Counted from the stretch's first letter, positions 18,697-28,254 are shown. The stretch: DNA of 64,000 nt from JBGPEQ01 sp050180895 (GCA_050180895.1 JBFXDS010000008.1:1-64000); one strand, 5' to 3'. The notes: generated by a model not told the origin, from the sequence alone. Numbers and translations: made by a program.

Positions 18697-20460
18697 CTAT
18701 GGCGCCAGCCCGGCTTTCCGCAGTCCTTCCGTCAGATGCGCGTTGGCCTCGGGGTCGAGATAGATGTTCCAGTGCGCACGCTTGGCCAGGAAACCCGGCC
18801 GCAATTCTTCGCACTGCCGCGCCGCCGCCCGGGCCTCTTCGAGACGGCCCATATGCCCCAGGCAGATCGCCAGGACATGGTACGTGTTCGGAAAGTCGGG
18901 CCGCAGGCGCACCGCCTCGCGCAGGACGTCCAGCGCCTTCGCGTAGTCGCGCGCGTTGATGTACGCGCGTCCGAGTTGCGCGTAGTAGGTGTGGTTGTGC
19001 GGATCGCGCGGATTGCGCCGCAGCGTCGCCTCGAGCAGCGGGATCCCCTCCGCGGATGCGCCGGCAATGTCGAGGCGGTTCGCCAACGCCAGCCACGCGG
19101 CCGTGTCGCTGGGATTGAGCTGGACGGCGGTCCGCGCCTCGGCGATCGCGTGCATGTGCTCGTTGGCCCAGATGAACGCGCCGCTCAGCGCATAGTGGGC
19201 GAAGGACGACTCGGGGTCGAGCGCCGCGGCCCGGCGCGCCAATTCCAGCGCCTCGTTCTCGCACGCCGTGCGATCCTCCGCCGTTTCGAACAGTATGTCG
19301 CGCTGGTAGGTGATGGACAGGCCCGCCGCCGCCGCCGCGTAGTCCGGCTCCAGCCCGAGGGCCCGCTCGAACAGGGCGCGGGCCTGCCGGTTGTCGGCCG
19401 GCGTCAGCGCATGCAGGTGTTCGCGCCCGCGCAAGTAGCAGTCCCACGCCCCCATGCTGGCCGGCCGCTTTGTCTTGATCCTCCTCAACTCGGCCTTTTC
19501 CAGTTCCGGTTCGACCGAGCTGACGATCTGCACGGTGATCTCGTCTTGCAGCGCGAAGATGTTGTCGAGCGTGCCGTCGAACTTCCTGGCCCAAATTTGC
19601 AACCCCGATTCGGCGTCGCTCAACTGTGCGGTCACCCGGATGCGCTCGGCGCTCTTCCGCACGCTGCCTTCGAGCACGTACCGCGCCGCCAGCTCCCGGG
19701 CCACCGCCCGGACGTCGCGCGCCTGGTTCTTGAAGGCGAAACTCGAATTCCGCGCGATCACCGGAAAGCAGCGCCAGGCGGACAGGAGCGCGATGAGGTC
19801 CTCGGTCAAGCCATCGCTGAAGTAGGCCTGTTCCGGATCGTCCGACAGGTTGGCGAAGGGCAGGACGGCGACGGCGGGCTTGTCCGACAGCGGCAACGCC
19901 GCGGCGTCCGTCGAAGCCGGCGCTTCGGTCCGCTCCGGACGCATGCGAAGGACGCGGACAGGCTCGGCGATATTCTTGAACCGCTGTTCTCCCAGATCCT
20001 CGAAGGCGACATCGAGCTTCGCCTTGATGTGCTGATGGACCATGGCGGAAATGCAGACGCCGCCGGGGTCGGCGATGCTTTCGAGCCGAGAGGCCAAATT
20101 GACGCAGTCGCCGTAGAGATCGCTGCCCTCGACCAGCACGTCGCCGACATGTACGCCGATGCGGATGTCGATGCGTCGCCCGGCCGGCAGCCCGCCGTTC
20201 CGCCGGGCCAAGCCCCGTTGCAGGGCAGCGGCACACTCCACCGCATCGACCACACTGGTGAACTCGGCGAAGAGGCCGTCGCCTGCCAGCTTGAAGATTC
20301 GACCACGATGCCGCTTGATCTCCGGCTCGAACAGTTCCTGGCGATGCGTCTTCAGGCGCTCGACCGTGCCTGCCTCGTCCTGCTCCATGAGCCGGCTATA
20401 GCCGACCACGTCAGCGGCGAGGATGGCAGCGAGGCGGCGTTGGACGCGCTTTTCAGGCAT
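18697..20460 (-). CDS. Class III adenylate/guanylate cyclase-TPR protein
   Basis: The N-terminal ~170 residues are a class III cyclase domain: ILAADVVGYSRLM with the first metal Asp, IFKLAGDGLFAEF with the second Asp and a specificity Lys, and DLYGDCVNLASRLE with the transition-state Asn/Arg. The next region (about 190-330) has VAVLPFANLSDDPEQAYFSDGLTEDL, a domain found in many cyclase-TPR and CadC-like proteins. The C-terminal ~250 residues form TPR-like helical repeats. It is a 587-residue soluble protein with no membrane segment. It probably makes cAMP in response to an unknown partner bound by the repeats. It is isolated, with a large gap upstream. Confidence 0.88.
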   Translation of the reverse strand: MPEKRVQRRLAAILAADVVGYSRLMEQDEAGTVERLKTHRQELFEPEIKRHRGRIFKLAGDGLFAEFTSVVDAVECAAALQRGLARRNGGLPAGRRIDIRIGVHVGDVLVEGSDLYGDCVNLASRLESIADPGGVCISAMVHQHIKAKLDVAFEDLGEQRFKNIAEPVRVLRMRPERTEAPASTDAAALPLSDKPAVAVLPFANLSDDPEQAYFSDGLTEDLIALLSAWRCFPVIARNSSFAFKNQARDVRAVARELAARYVLEGSVRKSAERIRVTAQLSDAESGLQIWARKFDGTLDNIFALQDEITVQIVSSVEPELEKAELRRIKTKRPASMGAWDCYLRGREHLHALTPADNRQARALFERALGLEPDYAAAAAGLSITYQRDILFETAEDRTACENEALELARRAAALDPESSFAHYALSGAFIWANEHMHAIAEARTAVQLNPSDTAAWLALANRLDIAGASAEGIPLLEATLRRNPRDPHNHTYYAQLGRAYINARDYAKALDVLREAVRLRPDFPNTYHVLAICLGHMGRLEEARAAARQCEELRPGFLAKRAHWNIYLDPEANAHLTEGLRKAGLAP

Positions 20461-21031
20461 GCGGCGCGATTGGTCAAAAGGATCGCGAGCAGGCCATTCT
20501 ATGGTTTCCTGTCGGGGAGTCTATCGAGGCGGATTTTCCGCAAGCACGAATGCTCCCCGAGTCCCGACCGCGGGCACGCGCGCGCCTGCTCCCAACTTTG
20601 TCTACGGCGTCTATGGCGGCCACGCCACGGGGCTCCGGTCATGGAACTAGCCAATCCGGTGGAACTAGCCAACCCGGTCGTTCGCCAGCGGACAGATTCC
20701 ACATCGGGCGAATGGCTCGCCCCCCGCGCCTACGCCACGGGGCGGCACTGTGGTGATCGGGACAAAACTAGGCCGATGGCTGCGCACGTGTGATCATGTC
20801 TCTTATGCTTGCAGCGGTGTAGCCGTCGCCGCGCAGGCCCCATATCTGCCGGCACATTGACCACGCTAGATACGTAATTTCGCGAACATTGCAAAGTTCA
20901 ACCGCTTTGTGATTGTGCACGTTTAGCTGTGTCCATGCGGGTATTCGCCCCTCCGTGCTTCCCGAGCGGGCAGTCCCGCCGCCCGAGACGGCTATGACGG
21001 TTGATGCTCACGCAAACTATGCATTTTCTTC
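20461..21031. other. Gene-free stretch upstream of the cyclase-TPR gene
   Basis: About 570 nt between the divergent cyclase-TPR gene and the promoter of the 21096 gene carry no convincing gene in either direction. Frames are short and match nothing. Contents are the 18-bp tandem repeat at 20643-20678, a repeated 'acgccacggggc' (about 20622 and 20730), and an AT-richer section at about 20860-20940. It may hold control sites or decayed sequence. Confidence 0.5.
20643..20678 (+). repeat. 18-bp tandem direct repeat, two copies
   Basis: GGAACTAGCCAATCCGGT is followed directly by GGAACTAGCCAACCCGGT, identical except at one position. The repeat lies in gene-free DNA. It may be a variable-number repeat or a paired binding site; nothing else supports either reading. 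Confidence 0.8.
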
Positions 21032-21060
21032 TTGAGTTCGATATTTGTTCCGGATATACT
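21032..21060 (+). promoter_or_regulatory. Sigma-70-like promoter for the 21096 gene
   Basis: TTGAGT (21032-21037) and TATACT (21055-21060) are separated by exactly 17 nt. This would give a ~30 nt leader to the ATG at 21096. The local AT-richness stands out in this GC-rich genome. Confidence 0.6.
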
Positions 21061-21095
21061 CCGTGTTTCCTCCCATCGAGCTACGGAGCCCCGCC

Positions 21096-22072
21096 ATGTC
21101 CCCGACAGATCCGATCCAACTGGCCGAGCATGAGGCCGTCGAACTCGCCTATCTCGGCGGTATCGAGGAGCTGATGGCCGGCGCCGCCGACCCCGAGGTC
21201 GGCGCCGACGTCCTCGCCGATCTCCTCGCCCACGAGCTGGTGTCCATGCACAGGCTGGCGATGCGCCTCTCCGGCGCGGCCCAGGGCGTGCTCGACTGGT
21301 CCGTCGAACGGGACGCCGCCGCCCAAGAGGCGGCGCGCCGGACCCGGCCGTCGACACCGCCGATCTTTCGGCAGCGCGCCTGGCCGGCGTCGCCAGCCGG
21401 CTGATGGAATCGATGCGCCAGGGCCTGGTCGCGCTCGCCCGCTGCCGCCCGGCGGCCGAGGGCGAGGGCGTCTGGCTCGCCCTCAACTGGCTCGACGGCC
21501 GCTGCTCGGACGAGGAGCTGCAGCGCCGCATCGCCGCGCGCAAGGCGGCCAACGCCGCCGACGAGCCGGGCAGGCCGGCGCCCAGCCCGCAGGCCCGGGA
21601 GCTCCGCGCCCTCGCCGTCGGCGTGGCGCTGCAGCTGGCGCAGGAGGCCAAGGTCAAGGAGATGGCCGCCCTCGCCGCCGACGAGCGCCGCGGCGTCGGT
21701 TTCCTCGCCCGCCTGTTCGCGCATGAGCTCGGCGCCGAGCACGGCCTGATGATGCGGCTCGCCGGCAGTGCCGACTTCGCCCTCGATCGCGCCGTCGACG
21801 CCAGGACGGAGCCGGCTGCGGCGCTCCGTCTCGCCGGCGTCGTCGCCCGCCTCGGCGACCGCTTCCGCCGCGGCGTGCTGACCCTGCAGCGCCTGGCCCG
21901 TCGCCCCGGCGGTGGTCCCGGCAAGGTCGCGGGCATGGTCTGGGGCGGCCTCCACGAAGGCTACAAGCCCGATGCCGCCGCCCCCGCCAACGACGCCCCC
22001 GATCCCGCCGCCGTCCCCGCCGCCACCGCTGGGCATGGGGTCGATCGGCCGGATTCGCGCCGCGCCGCCTGA
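21096..22072 (+). pseudogene. Internally duplicated helical protein of unknown function, frameshifted
   Basis: The first frame opens at 21096 (GGAG before the ATG) and stops at 21404; a second runs from there to 22072. The second frame is already coding-like before its ATG (DPAVDTADLSAARLAGVASR). The product shows two homologous halves: VLADLLAHELVSMHRLAMRL matches FLARLFAHELGAEHGLMMRL, and ARLAGVASRLMESMRQG matches LRLAGVVARLGDRFRRG. A -1 shift at about 21328-21345 would join them into one ~325-residue protein. A TGATG stop/start overlap alternatively permits two coupled proteins. The Ala/Pro-rich C-terminus looks disordered. I do not recognise the family. Confidence 0.65.
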
Positions 22073-22116
22073 GGCCGCCTTTGCAACGCCCCGATTAGCG
22101 GCTAGACAGCGCTCCC

Positions 22117-23682
22117 ATGGCCCTCCTGCGCTCGATCGCCACCGTCGGCGGCTGGACCATGGGAAGCCGCGTGCTCGGACTCGTGCGCGACATGCTGATT
22201 GCGCGCGTGCTCGGCACCGGCGTGGAGGCGGAGGCCTTCTTCGTCGCGTTCCGCCTGCCCAACATGTTCCGCCGGCTGTTCGCCGAGGGCGCCTTCAACG
22301 CCGCCTTCGTGCCGATGTTCGCCCGGCGGCTCGAGGAGGAGGGGCAGGAGTCGGCGCGCCGCTTCGCCGAGCAGGTGATGTCGGTGATGCTGGTCGGCCT
22401 GCTCGCCCTCACAATCGTTGCCCAGATCACCATGCCCTGGCTGCTGGCGCTCCTTGCCGGCGGCTTCATCGGCGACGAGGACCAGCCCGGCAAGTACGAC
22501 CTGGCCGTGCAGTTCTCCATCGTCACCTTCCCCTATCTGCTGTTCATGTCGCTGACCGCCCTCCAGGGCGGCATCCTTAACTCCCTCCATCGTTTCGCGC
22601 ATGCGGCCGCGGCGCCGATCCTGCTCAACATCGTCGCCATCGTCGCGCTTGCGGTGGTGGCGCCTCTCACGGGCCTTCCTGGCCACGCCCTCGTCTGGGC
22701 CGTGGCCGTCGCCGGCGTCTGCCAGTTCCTGTGGCTGGTGATCGCCTGCCACCGCGCCGGAATCGCCCTCCGCCTGCCCCTGCCCCGACTCGACCCCCCC
22801 GTCCGCCGTCTGTTCCGGCTGATGGGCCCGGGGCTCGTCGGCGCGGGCGTCATGCAGATCAACGGCCTCATCGGCACCCAGATCGCCTCCTGGCAGGACG
22901 GCGCCATCTCCTACCTGTCCTACGCCGACCGGCTCTACCAGCTCCCGCTCTCCCTGATCGGGGTCGCCATCGGCGTCGTGCTCCTGCCGGAGCTGACGCG
23001 CCACCTGCGCGGCGACCGGGTCGCCGACGCCATGATCACCCACAACCGCTGCCTGGAGTTGGCCGTGCTGCTGTCGCTGCCGGCTGCCGTGGCGCTCGTC
23101 GTCGTGCCGCAACCGATCATCACCGTGCTCTACGAGGGCGGCAAGTTCGGCCCAGCCGATACCCGTGCGGTTGCGCTTGCCATCGCCGCCTTCGCGATCG
23201 GCCTGCCCGCCTATGTCCTGATCAAGACCCTGGCGACCGGCTTCTTCGCGCGCGAGGACACGGCCACCCCGTTCAACGTCGCCATCGCCGACGTCGCCGC
23301 CAACATCGTCATCAGCCTGGCCCTGTTCTGGTGGCTCGGCTTCCTCGGCATCGCCATCGCCACCTCGATCGCCGCCTGGATCAACGCCGCCCTGCTCTTC
23401 TGGCTCCTGCGCCGTCGGGGCAATCTCGTGCTCGACGATCGTCTCCGTCGGCGCCTGCCGCGGATCATCCTCAGCAGCCTCGCCATGGGCGTCGTCGTCT
23501 GGGCCGTGGCGCAGTGGCTGGGACCGCTCTTCGCGCAGGGGATCGTCATCCAGGTCGGCGCCTTGGCCGCGCTGGTCCTGGCGGGCCTTGCCGCGTACGG
23601 CGTGGCTTCCCTCGTCACCGGCGCCGCCTCGATCGCGGAATTCCGCGATGTCGTGCGCCGCCAGCGGCGCTCGCCGGCTTGA
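22117..23682 (+). CDS. murJ: Lipid II flippase MurJ (MviN)
   Basis: MurJ flips lipid II across the inner membrane for peptidoglycan synthesis. The 521-residue product has the MviN opening TMGSRVLGLVRDMLIARVLG and FRLPNMFRRLFAEGAFNAAF. About 14 hydrophobic segments follow throughout. The conserved charged residues in the central cavity region (Arg of GLVRD, RLPN) are visible. The start ATG gives the normal family N-terminus. It lies upstream of trpS on the same strand. Confidence 0.96.
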   Translation: MALLRSIATVGGWTMGSRVLGLVRDMLIARVLGTGVEAEAFFVAFRLPNMFRRLFAEGAFNAAFVPMFARRLEEEGQESARRFAEQVMSVMLVGLLALTIVAQITMPWLLALLAGGFIGDEDQPGKYDLAVQFSIVTFPYLLFMSLTALQGGILNSLHRFAHAAAAPILLNIVAIVALAVVAPLTGLPGHALVWAVAVAGVCQFLWLVIACHRAGIALRLPLPRLDPPVRRLFRLMGPGLVGAGVMQINGLIGTQIASWQDGAISYLSYADRLYQLPLSLIGVAIGVVLLPELTRHLRGDRVADAMITHNRCLELAVLLSLPAAVALVVVPQPIITVLYEGGKFGPADTRAVALAIAAFAIGLPAYVLIKTLATGFFAREDTATPFNVAIADVAANIVISLALFWWLGFLGIAIATSIAAWINAALLFWLLRRRGNLVLDDRLRRRLPRIILSSLAMGVVVWAVAQWLGPLFAQGIVIQVGALAALVLAGLAAYGVASLVTGAASIAEFRDVVRRQRRSPA

Positions 23683-23774
23683 CGCTGAGCGACGACATGG
23701 CCATAACACCGCGCCCGACGAGCGAGGGATCCCAAGCCCTCGCGCCACAGTGAACCGGAGGGGTCCATACCTTC

Positions 23775-24815
23775 ATGAGCACACCGAAGAACCGCATCTT
23801 CTCGGGCATCCAGCCCACCCACAATCTCCACCTCGGCAACTATCTCGGCGCCATCCGCAACTGGGTGAAGCTGCAGGACGAGTTCGACTGCATCTTCTGC
23901 ATCGTCGACATGCACGCCATCACGGTCTGGCAGGACCCGACGAAGCTGAAGCACCAGACGCGCGAGATCACCGCCGGCTACCTCGCCGCCGGCATCGACG
24001 CGCGCAAGCACATCGTCTTCAACCAGAGCCAGGTGCCGGCCCATGCCCAGCTCGCCTGGATCTTCAACTGCGTCGCCCGCCTCGGCTGGCTCAACCGCAT
24101 GACCCAGTTCAAGGAGAAGTCGGGCAAGGACCGCGAGAACGTCTCGGTCGGCCTCTACGCCTATCCGAACCTGATGGCGGCCGACATCCTCGCCTACAAG
24201 GCGACGCACGTGCCCGTCGGCGAGGACCAGAAGCAGCATGTGGAGCTGGCCCGCGACATCGCCCAGAAGTTCAACAACGATTTCAGGGTGGACTTCTTCC
24301 CCTTGCCGGAGCCGCAGATCTTCGGCGCCGCCACCCGCGTCATGAGCCTGCGCGACGGGGCCAAGAAGATGAGCAAGTCCGATCCGTCGGATTACAGCCG
24401 CATCAACATGACCGACGATTCCGACACGGTCGCGCTCAAGATCCGCAAGGCCAAGACCGATCCGCATCCGCTGCCCGGGCCGGAGGTGTTGAAGCCCGAC
24501 GGCACCGTCGATCCCGCGAAGGAGACCGAGCGCCCCGAGGTCTACAACCTCCTGGGCATCTACGCCGCCCTCTCCGACAAGTCACTGAAGGAGGTGTTGA
24601 CGGAGTTCGCCGGCCGCGAGTTCTCCTTCTTCAAGCAGGTGCTGACCGACCTCGCCGTCGCCACCATCGGCCAGATGGGCAACGAGATGAAGCGGCTGCT
24701 GGCCGATCCGGCCGAGATCGACGGCGTCCTGCGCGACGGCGCCGAGCGCGCCCGCGCTATCGCCGCTCCCATCCTGCGCGAGGTCGAGGACATCGTCGGC
24801 TTCCTGCGGCCATAG
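23775..24815 (+). CDS. trpS: Tryptophanyl-tRNA synthetase
   Basis: This class Ic aminoacyl-tRNA synthetase charges tRNA-Trp. The 346-residue protein has the HIGH-type signature in SGIQPTHNLHLGNYLGA and the KMSKS loop in AKKMSKSDPSDYSRI. It also has the tryptophan pocket region VDMHAITV and the PVGEDQKQHVELARDIA motif. The length is standard. It follows murJ by 92 nt, and murJ-trpS adjacency is common in alphaproteobacteria. Confidence 0.97.
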   Translation: MSTPKNRIFSGIQPTHNLHLGNYLGAIRNWVKLQDEFDCIFCIVDMHAITVWQDPTKLKHQTREITAGYLAAGIDARKHIVFNQSQVPAHAQLAWIFNCVARLGWLNRMTQFKEKSGKDRENVSVGLYAYPNLMAADILAYKATHVPVGEDQKQHVELARDIAQKFNNDFRVDFFPLPEPQIFGAATRVMSLRDGAKKMSKSDPSDYSRINMTDDSDTVALKIRKAKTDPHPLPGPEVLKPDGTVDPAKETERPEVYNLLGIYAALSDKSLKEVLTEFAGREFSFFKQVLTDLAVATIGQMGNEMKRLLADPAEIDGVLRDGAERARAIAAPILREVEDIVGFLRP

Positions 24816-24899
24816 AACCGGTCCGTCGGGCGAACGGGCCTTGCGCCCGCCGGCCTCCGGGATCACCTAATAGGGACCTCATTCCCGGCGCATGCCCCC

Positions 24900-25898
24900 A
24901 TGGACGACGACATCCTGATCGAAGACCGGCCGCGTCGCCGCTTCCGCTGGCTGCCCCGCTTCGGCGCCGGCGCCGGTACCGGCAGCGGCTGGCGCCGGCT
25001 TCGCTGGGTGCTGGGGGCGCTCGTCGTCCTCCTGCTGCTCTACTACCCCCTCGGCGGCCTCTGGGTGCATGAGATCGACGACGATCCGAACTTTGCACCC
25101 GCCCAGGTCGAGCCCGGCGCCAGCCGGACCGTCGCCGTCGCGGCCGCCCTCATCGACCGCGAGGTCAACCAGCATTCCTGGCCGGCCAACCATCCCTGGT
25201 TCTTCGCCGGGTCGGTCCTGGACAACATGCCCAACTACCAGCTGGGCATCATCCAGGCGCTGCGGCGGTTCGCGCTGGAGATGACCGACCAGATCGGTCG
25301 CGCCCGCGGCACCAGCCAGGCCGATCCCGATCTCGAGCGGGCGCGCAGCCTGCTCAACTACGCCGCCGACGTCTGGCATTGGGACTTCGGCGTCTCGATC
25401 TGGCCGACGGCGACCTCGGTGCAGCAGTACCGCGCCGCGCGCGAGGCTCTGCTCTCCTATAATCGCCGGCTGGCCGCGGGGACGGCGGTGTTCGACCATC
25501 GCGCCGACAACCTCCTGGCGACGCTCGACCGCATCGCCAAGGACCTCGGATCGGTGTCGGCGGCCCTCGAGCAGCGGGTCGAGAACCATTCGGGCCCGCT
25601 GCTCGATTTCGAGGCCGACGACCACTTCTACCGGACCAAGGGCGAACTCTACGCCTACGCCCTGATCCTGCGCGAGTTGGGGCAGGACTTCGCCCCGATC
25701 ATCGCCGAGCGCGGGTTGCAGAAGGTCTGGGACGACATGATCGAGAACCTGTTCTACGCCGCCGGGCTGCAGCCCTGGGTGGTCATCAACGGCGCGCCCG
25801 ACAGCCAGGCCTGGCCGAGCCATCTCGCCGCCCAGGGCTTCTTCCTGTTGCGGGCGCGCTCGCAGATGTTCGAGATCGCCGACATCCTGCTGAAATAG
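24900..25898 (+). CDS. DUF2333 family inner-membrane protein
   Basis: This 332-residue protein has a basic N-terminus followed by one transmembrane helix (about 38-55, rich in Leu/Val). A long soluble region with WPANHPWFFAGSVLDNMPNY and RVENHSGPLLDFEADDHFY is characteristic of DUF2333. The soluble part is predicted helical and, by charge, periplasmic. Function is unknown. It is placed between trpS and the TauE gene with no overlap to either. Confidence 0.85.
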   Translation: MDDDILIEDRPRRRFRWLPRFGAGAGTGSGWRRLRWVLGALVVLLLLYYPLGGLWVHEIDDDPNFAPAQVEPGASRTVAVAAALIDREVNQHSWPANHPWFFAGSVLDNMPNYQLGIIQALRRFALEMTDQIGRARGTSQADPDLERARSLLNYAADVWHWDFGVSIWPTATSVQQYRAAREALLSYNRRLAAGTAVFDHRADNLLATLDRIAKDLGSVSAALEQRVENHSGPLLDFEADDHFYRTKGELYAYALILRELGQDFAPIIAERGLQKVWDDMIENLFYAAGLQPWVVINGAPDSQAWPSHLAAQGFFLLRARSQMFEIADILLK

Positions 25899-26035
25899 GC
25901 TCGAAAAATCGCGCCTTTCCTGCGCGTCGCGCTTCCTTCTTCACGGCGCCGCGTGTAAGTTGGCGACAGGGATTCCGCCCTTAACGAGAAGCGCGCGCGA
26001 GCCGCCCGATGATCTCGCCCGAATAGGTCTCGGCC

Positions 26036-26959
26036 ATGCAGATCTACCTGCCGATCGCCGAGATCTCCCTGAACATCCTCCTGTTGCTGAGCATCGGCGG
26101 GGCGGTCGGGTTGCTGTCGGGCATGTTCGGCGTCGGCGGCGGCTTCCTGCTGACGCCGATCCTCATCTTCATCGGCGTGCCGCCGGCCATCGCCGTGGCC
26201 ACCCAGGCCAACCAGGTCGTCGGCTCCTCGGTCTCCGGCGTTCTCGCCCACTGGAGCAAGGACAACGTCGACTTCAAGATGGGCTTCGTCCTGGTGGCGG
26301 GCGGCTTCATCGGCTCGACCGTCGGCGTCGTCGTCTTCGGCATCCTTCAGCGCCTGAACCAGATCGACCTGGTCATCCAGTTCGCCTATGTCATCCTGTT
26401 GACGGGCATCGGCGGGCTCATGCTCTTCGAAAGCCTGCGCGCCATCCTGCGCCTGCGGCGGCGGACGGGAGCGCCGCGCAAGCTGCATCAGCACATCTGG
26501 GTCCACGGCCTGCCGCTGAAGATGCGGTTCCGCCGCTCCCGCCTCTACATCAGCGCCCTGCTGCCGCTCGTCCTCGGCTTCGTCATCGGCATCCTCTCGG
26601 CGATCATGGGCATCGGCGGCGCCTTCCTGATGGTGCCGGCCATGATCTACCTGCTGGGCATGCCGACCCGCATCGTCGTCGGCACGTCGCTGTTCCAGAC
26701 CATCTTCGTCACCGTCAACGTCACCTTTCTGCAGGCCGTGCAGAACCAGACCGTCGATGTCATCCTGGCCTTTGTCCTGCTCGTCGGCGGCGTGATCGGC
26801 GCCCAGGTGGGCGGCCGCATCGGCGCCCGGCTGTCGTCGGAGTACCTGCGCGTCGCCCTGGCGGCGCTGGTCCTGTTCCTGGGCATCAATCTGTCTGTCG
26901 AGTTGGCGGCGACCCCGGCCGAACTCTACTCGCTGACGCCGGTCGAGGACGTCCCATGA
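26036..26959 (+). CDS. TauE/SafE-family sulfite/organosulfonate permease
   Basis: This 307-residue membrane protein has about eight hydrophobic segments in two homologous halves. The halves carry the family's glycine-rich motifs GMFGVGGGFLLTPIL and AIMGIGGAFLMVPAMIYLLG. TauE/SafE proteins export sulfite, sulfonates or sulfoacetate, or take up related anions; the substrate is not predictable. It overlaps the next gene by 4 nt (ATGA). The TauE-TIGR02186-Usp order suggests a conserved functional unit. Confidence 0.9.
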   Translation: MQIYLPIAEISLNILLLLSIGGAVGLLSGMFGVGGGFLLTPILIFIGVPPAIAVATQANQVVGSSVSGVLAHWSKDNVDFKMGFVLVAGGFIGSTVGVVVFGILQRLNQIDLVIQFAYVILLTGIGGLMLFESLRAILRLRRRTGAPRKLHQHIWVHGLPLKMRFRRSRLYISALLPLVLGFVIGILSAIMGIGGAFLMVPAMIYLLGMPTRIVVGTSLFQTIFVTVNVTFLQAVQNQTVDVILAFVLLVGGVIGAQVGGRIGARLSSEYLRVALAALVLFLGINLSVELAATPAELYSLTPVEDVP

Positions 26960-27717
26960 GGATGACGGTCGCATGCTGCCTAGTGGCGGCCGTCGCTTGC
27001 GGCGCGGCGCTGCTGGGGATGGCGTCGCCGATGCGCGCGCAGGAACCGCTCGTCGCCGACCTGACCGAATATCGCGTCGCCATCACCACCGGCTTCGTCG
27101 GGACCGATGTCTACGTCTTCGGCGCCAAGAGCGAGCCTGGCGATGTCGTGGTCGTCATCCGCGGCCCGGCCGTGCGCTATGCCGTGCGCCGGAAGGACCG
27201 CATTGCCGGCATCTGGCTCAATGCGCGCCGCCTCGATTTTCGCGGCGTGCCCAGCTTCTACGCGATCGCCAGCACGCGGCCGCTCGGCGAGCTGATGTCC
27301 TCGGCAAGCCGGTTGCGCGAGGAGATCGGTCTCGACAACTTGTCCCTTGTGCCGGACGAAGCGGCCGATCCCGCCGAAGTCGCTGCGTTCCGCGCCGCCC
27401 TGCTGCGGATCAAGCAGGCGGCCGGGCTGTTCGCCGGCGAGCCCGGCACGATCAGCATCCAGCGCGAGCCGTTGTTCAAGACCCGGGTGCATTTCCCCGC
27501 CAACGTGCCGACCGGGAGCTACGATATCCGGGTGCTGCTGATTCGCGACGGCGAGATCGTCAGCGCGCAGACCGTGCCGCTCCAGGTCAGCAAGAGCGGC
27601 ATCGATGCCCTGGTCTACGAATTCGCGCACCGCCAGGCTGCTGCCTACGGCCTGGTCGCCATCCTCGGCGCCCTGCTGGCGGGGTGGGTCGCCCATCTTG
27701 TGTTCCGGAAGCTCTGA
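26956..27717 (+). CDS. TIGR02186-type secreted/transmembrane protein
   Basis: This 253-residue protein has an N-terminal signal peptide ending near SPMRAQ (about 26). A periplasmic beta-rich region contains TGFVGTDVYVFGAK and DVVVVIRGP. A C-terminal transmembrane helix (about 230-250, AAYGLVAILGALLAGWVAHL) ends the protein. This architecture fits the alphaproteobacterial TIGR02186 family, which regularly accompanies a TauE/SafE permease. A periplasmic partner of the permease is the natural inference; biochemical function is unknown. The ATG overlaps the tauE stop, so translation is likely coupled. Confidence 0.85.
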   Translation: MRMTVACCLVAAVACGAALLGMASPMRAQEPLVADLTEYRVAITTGFVGTDVYVFGAKSEPGDVVVVIRGPAVRYAVRRKDRIAGIWLNARRLDFRGVPSFYAIASTRPLGELMSSASRLREEIGLDNLSLVPDEAADPAEVAAFRAALLRIKQAAGLFAGEPGTISIQREPLFKTRVHFPANVPTGSYDIRVLLIRDGEIVSAQTVPLQVSKSGIDALVYEFAHRQAAAYGLVAILGALLAGWVAHLVFRKL

Positions 27718-27731
27718 CGGGAGAGTGTCCC

Positions 27732-28250
27732 ATGACCGAGAAGCCTGCCGATCCCGCCGCCATCCCCGCAGAGGCGCCGCCGAAATCTTCGGGTCGCGTC
27801 TTCCTGGTCGTCGTCGACGAGTCGCCCGAACTCGGGGTGGCGCTGCGCTATGCGTGCGTGCGCGCCAAGAAAACGGGCGGCCGGGTGGCGCTGCTCTATG
27901 TCATCGAGCCGGCGGATTTCCAGCAGTGGGCGGGCGTCAACGAGCTGATGCGCGAGGAGGCGCGGCAGGAGGCCGAGCAGGCCCTGCAGAAGATGGCGGC
28001 CGACGTGCAGAAGCTGTCGGCGGCGATGCCGGTCCTCTATGTCCGCGAGGGCGAGCGCCGCGACGAACTGCTCAAGCTGATCGACGAGGAACCGACCATA
28101 TCCATCCTGGTGCTCGGCGCGGCGACGGGGCCGCGCGGTCCGGGTCCGCTGGTCTCGGCCTTGACCAGCAAGTTCGTCGGCAAGCTGCGCGTTCCCGTGA
28201 CCATCGTCCCCGGCAATCTGTCGCTCGAAGACGTCGACAACATCGCCTGA
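27732..28250 (+). CDS. Universal stress protein (UspA family)
   Basis: This 172-residue single Usp domain follows a ~20-residue Pro/Ala-rich leader. It has the first strand VFLVVVDESPELGVAL with an Asp that binds nucleotide in this family. The C-terminal VLGAATGPRG then SKFVGKLRVPVTIVPG resembles the ATP-binding GxxGxxxS...VPV pattern. It is probably cytosolic and the third gene of the TauE-TIGR02186-Usp unit (14-nt gap). It ends 4 nt from the convergent cyclase gene. Confidence 0.9.
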   Translation: MTEKPADPAAIPAEAPPKSSGRVFLVVVDESPELGVALRYACVRAKKTGGRVALLYVIEPADFQQWAGVNELMREEARQEAEQALQKMAADVQKLSAAMPVLYVREGERRDELLKLIDEEPTISILVLGAATGPRGPGPLVSALTSKFVGKLRVPVTIVPGNLSLEDVDNIA

Positions 28251-28254
28251 AGCG

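Noticed and set aside
18736..20793. A 685-codon plus-strand frame opposite the cyclase-TPR gene
   Set aside because: It is a reverse-strand shadow. The minus-strand protein has complete cyclase and TPR motifs.
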